A DNA stretch of 64,000 nucleotides from Beijerinckiaceae bacterium RH AL1 (lineage in GTDB: Bacteria; Pseudomonadota; Alphaproteobacteria; Rhizobiales; Beijerinckiaceae). Where the stretch lies: the NCBI GenBank assembly GCA_901457705.2, contig LR590083.2, positions 3,844,597 through 3,908,596 on the forward strand, read 5' to 3'. A program made the translations under genes and the position numbers. Positions within the stretch are counted from its first letter, which is position 1. Each line of letters opens with the position of its first letter. The notes beneath the pieces are model-generated. The model had not been told where the DNA came from. It did no database searches and saw only the letters and a program-made list of their open reading frames with translations. Below, one piece after another: positions 63,007 through 64,000 of the stretch.

Positions 63007-63849
63007 TTGAGCTACTTGCAGCCGCCGCCGAACATGTCGCCGGTCGTCGTCGTCAAGGATTACGGCGGCTACGTCGACCAGTATGCGGCGGCCACCGAGA
63101 ACTACCGCCGCACGGGCCGCGAGGTGCGCATCCACGAGTGCCACTCGGCCTGCACGATGGCGCTGTCGCTGCCGAACGTCTGTGTCTACCGCGACTCGGT
63201 CTTCAAGTTCCACCAGGCCTACGACCCGCGCAACCACATCACCAATTACGCGGTGTCGGACCAGCTCTTCGCGACCTACCCCGAGGCCGTGCGCGACCGG
63301 CTCGGCACGCTGACCAAGCAGTTCACGGTGATGCGCGGGCAGGAGCTGATCGATCTCGGCGTGCGCGACTGCAACGCGCCGGAGCCGCGCATCATGATCG
63401 CGCAGGCCAAGGTCAGGCCGCTGCCCGACGGGGCCACGACCGGCTCCTCGACCTTCGCGGCGCTGACCGGCAAGCTGCAGGGCATGGTGCCTGGCCTCGG
63501 AGCCAAGCCGCAGCCGGTCTCGCCGACCGGCGCGAAGCCACCGCGGCCCGCCCCGCCCGACGTGCCGGCCGGCATGCTCGCGCCGAAGATCCCGCTGCCG
63601 CCCGAGCGTCCCGTCGAGATCGCCACGGCCGCACCCAACGCGCCGGAGCAGGCCGCGCCGACCGTGCCGGCCCCGCAGGCGCCGCAAGACGTGACGCCGG
63701 CCGACGGCATCCCGCTGCCGCCGCCGCGCCCGAAGGTGCTCGTCGCCTACGTGCCATCGCTGAAGCCGATCCCGTATCTCCAGCGCATCGCCGGCTCGGC
63801 GGCGATTTTGCCCCCGCGCTTTATCCCGTTCCCGCGCCATCCGGCTTGA
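63007..63849 (+). CDS. ClpP-like-fold protein with Pro-rich tail
   Basis: The protein has 280 residues from a TTG start, with an in-frame stop just upstream that rules out a longer reading. The N-terminal half (GGYVDQYAAATENYRRTGRE; IHECHSACTMALSLPNVCVY; FKFHQAYDP) has the pattern of COG3904/ClpP-like periplasmic domains with a Ser in HSAC. The C-terminal half is Pro/Ala-rich with repeated IPLPPxRP. No signal peptide is visible, which is odd for this group; the true N-terminus may be lost to a frame error. Confidence 0.6.
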   Translation: MSYLQPPPNMSPVVVVKDYGGYVDQYAAATENYRRTGREVRIHECHSACTMALSLPNVCVYRDSVFKFHQAYDPRNHITNYAVSDQLFATYPEAVRDRLGTLTKQFTVMRGQELIDLGVRDCNAPEPRIMIAQAKVRPLPDGATTGSSTFAALTGKLQGMVPGLGAKPQPVSPTGAKPPRPAPPDVPAGMLAPKIPLPPERPVEIATAAPNAPEQAAPTVPAPQAPQDVTPADGIPLPPPRPKVLVAYVPSLKPIPYLQRIAGSAAILPPRFIPFPRHPA

Positions 63850-63882
63850 GCGGGGGCGCCTTTCTGGCTAACGCTCCCGCTC
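63848..63882 (+). terminator. Possible terminator hairpin after ClpP-like gene
   Basis: GAGCGGGGGCG (63848-63858) pairs with CGCTCCCGCTC (63872-63882) with one G-U pair. It overlaps the stop codon. The following TCTCG is a poor T-run, so strength is doubtful. Confidence 0.35.
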
Positions 63883-63904
63883 TCTCGTGAAAGAGGAGGC
63901 GACC

Positions 63905-63961
63905 ATGGCACGCGATCGCGATTCCGAGTTCTGCTTTCGAGGTGATGTCGAAGCGGCGTAA
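63905..63961 (+). CDS. Eighteen-codon mini-ORF with strong ribosome-binding site
   Basis: AGAGGAGG lies seven bases before the ATG of an 18-residue frame (MARDRDSEFCFRGDVEAA). It overlaps the next frame by 17 bases. It may be a leader peptide coupling to that gene, or chance. Confidence 0.3.
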   Translation: MARDRDSEFCFRGDVEAA

Positions 63962-64000
63962 GGGGTTCCCGTCCGAGACGCGCGTCAAGCGCGGGCTGCG
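63945..64000 (+). CDS. Start of a basic protein running off the right edge
   Basis: The visible 18 codons read MSKRRKGFPSETRVKRGL. Small SEC-C-motif zinc proteins can begin with similar basic, FPSETR-containing sequence, but too little is present to decide. The start sits inside the preceding mini-ORF. Confidence 0.3.
   Translation, partial: MSKRRKGFPSETRVKRGL

Overview
The window is a G+C-rich chromosomal segment from an alphaproteobacterium, most likely a serine-cycle methylotroph of the order Hyphomicrobiales. Three things point there: a compact hprA-mtkA-mtkB-mcl cluster for C1 assimilation, a frc-type fructose ABC locus, and housekeeping neighbourhoods (ubiB-ubiE-mutM, rplY-pth, lptE) typical of the group. 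I see no phage, transposase, CRISPR array or rRNA. The only RNA gene I can defend is one tRNA with a CAU anticodon.

Layout. 0-5.1 kb: a Bat-type operon (end of a DUF58 protein, DUF4381, two von Willebrand A proteins, a TPR protein, BatD), followed by a HI0933-like flavoprotein with an odd start. 6.4-11.4 kb: Lrp regulator, 1-Cys peroxiredoxin, and a J-like protein overlapping a frameshifted HscC-type Hsp70. 11.9-16.2 kb: the serine-cycle block. 16.2-17.0 kb: two tandem secreted His/Met-rich small proteins. 17.2-25 kb: TusA, a methyltransferase, MobB, LysR, a soluble FtsK, LptE, Pth and L25. 25-31.6 kb: an orphan TadG-like protein, the tRNA, a Gtr-like lipid-linked sugar module and a Ser-less alpha/beta hydrolase. 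31.6-36 kb: a periplasmic operon (small membrane protein, Tat/DsrE-like protein, oxyanion-binding-like protein, tetraheme cytochrome, then an SDR). 36-45 kb: small secreted proteins, Uup, MntA/HepT, UbiB/UbiE, a CHRD protein, MutM, an AT-rich orphan and an orphan frameshifted ModC. 45-50 kb: ZapE, a trypsin-like protease, an L,D-transpeptidase, YggS and a hydrolase. 50-58.5 kb: fructose uptake and phosphorylation (frcK, two ROK regulators, ATPase, permease, binding protein, fructokinase). 58.5-64 kb: TesB, a family 3 binding protein, RluD, HemW and a ClpP-like proline-rich protein.

How the genes work together. HprA reduces hydroxypyruvate to glycerate, MtkAB makes malyl-CoA from malate, and Mcl splits it to glyoxylate and acetyl-CoA. 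The phosphoenolpyruvate carboxylase, serine-glyoxylate aminotransferase, mtdA and fch genes often clustered with these are absent here and must lie elsewhere. The frc block imports a sugar and phosphorylates it inside the cell.

The best candidates for undescribed biology are the Tat/DsrE-PBP-tetraheme operon (32.5-36.0 kb) and the duplicated His/Met-rich secreted proteins (16.25-17.0 kb). One caution applies throughout: four genes (hscC, modC, frcK, hemW) carry single-base frameshifts, three of them as a missing C in a C-run. That pattern looks more like sequencing or assembly error than decay.
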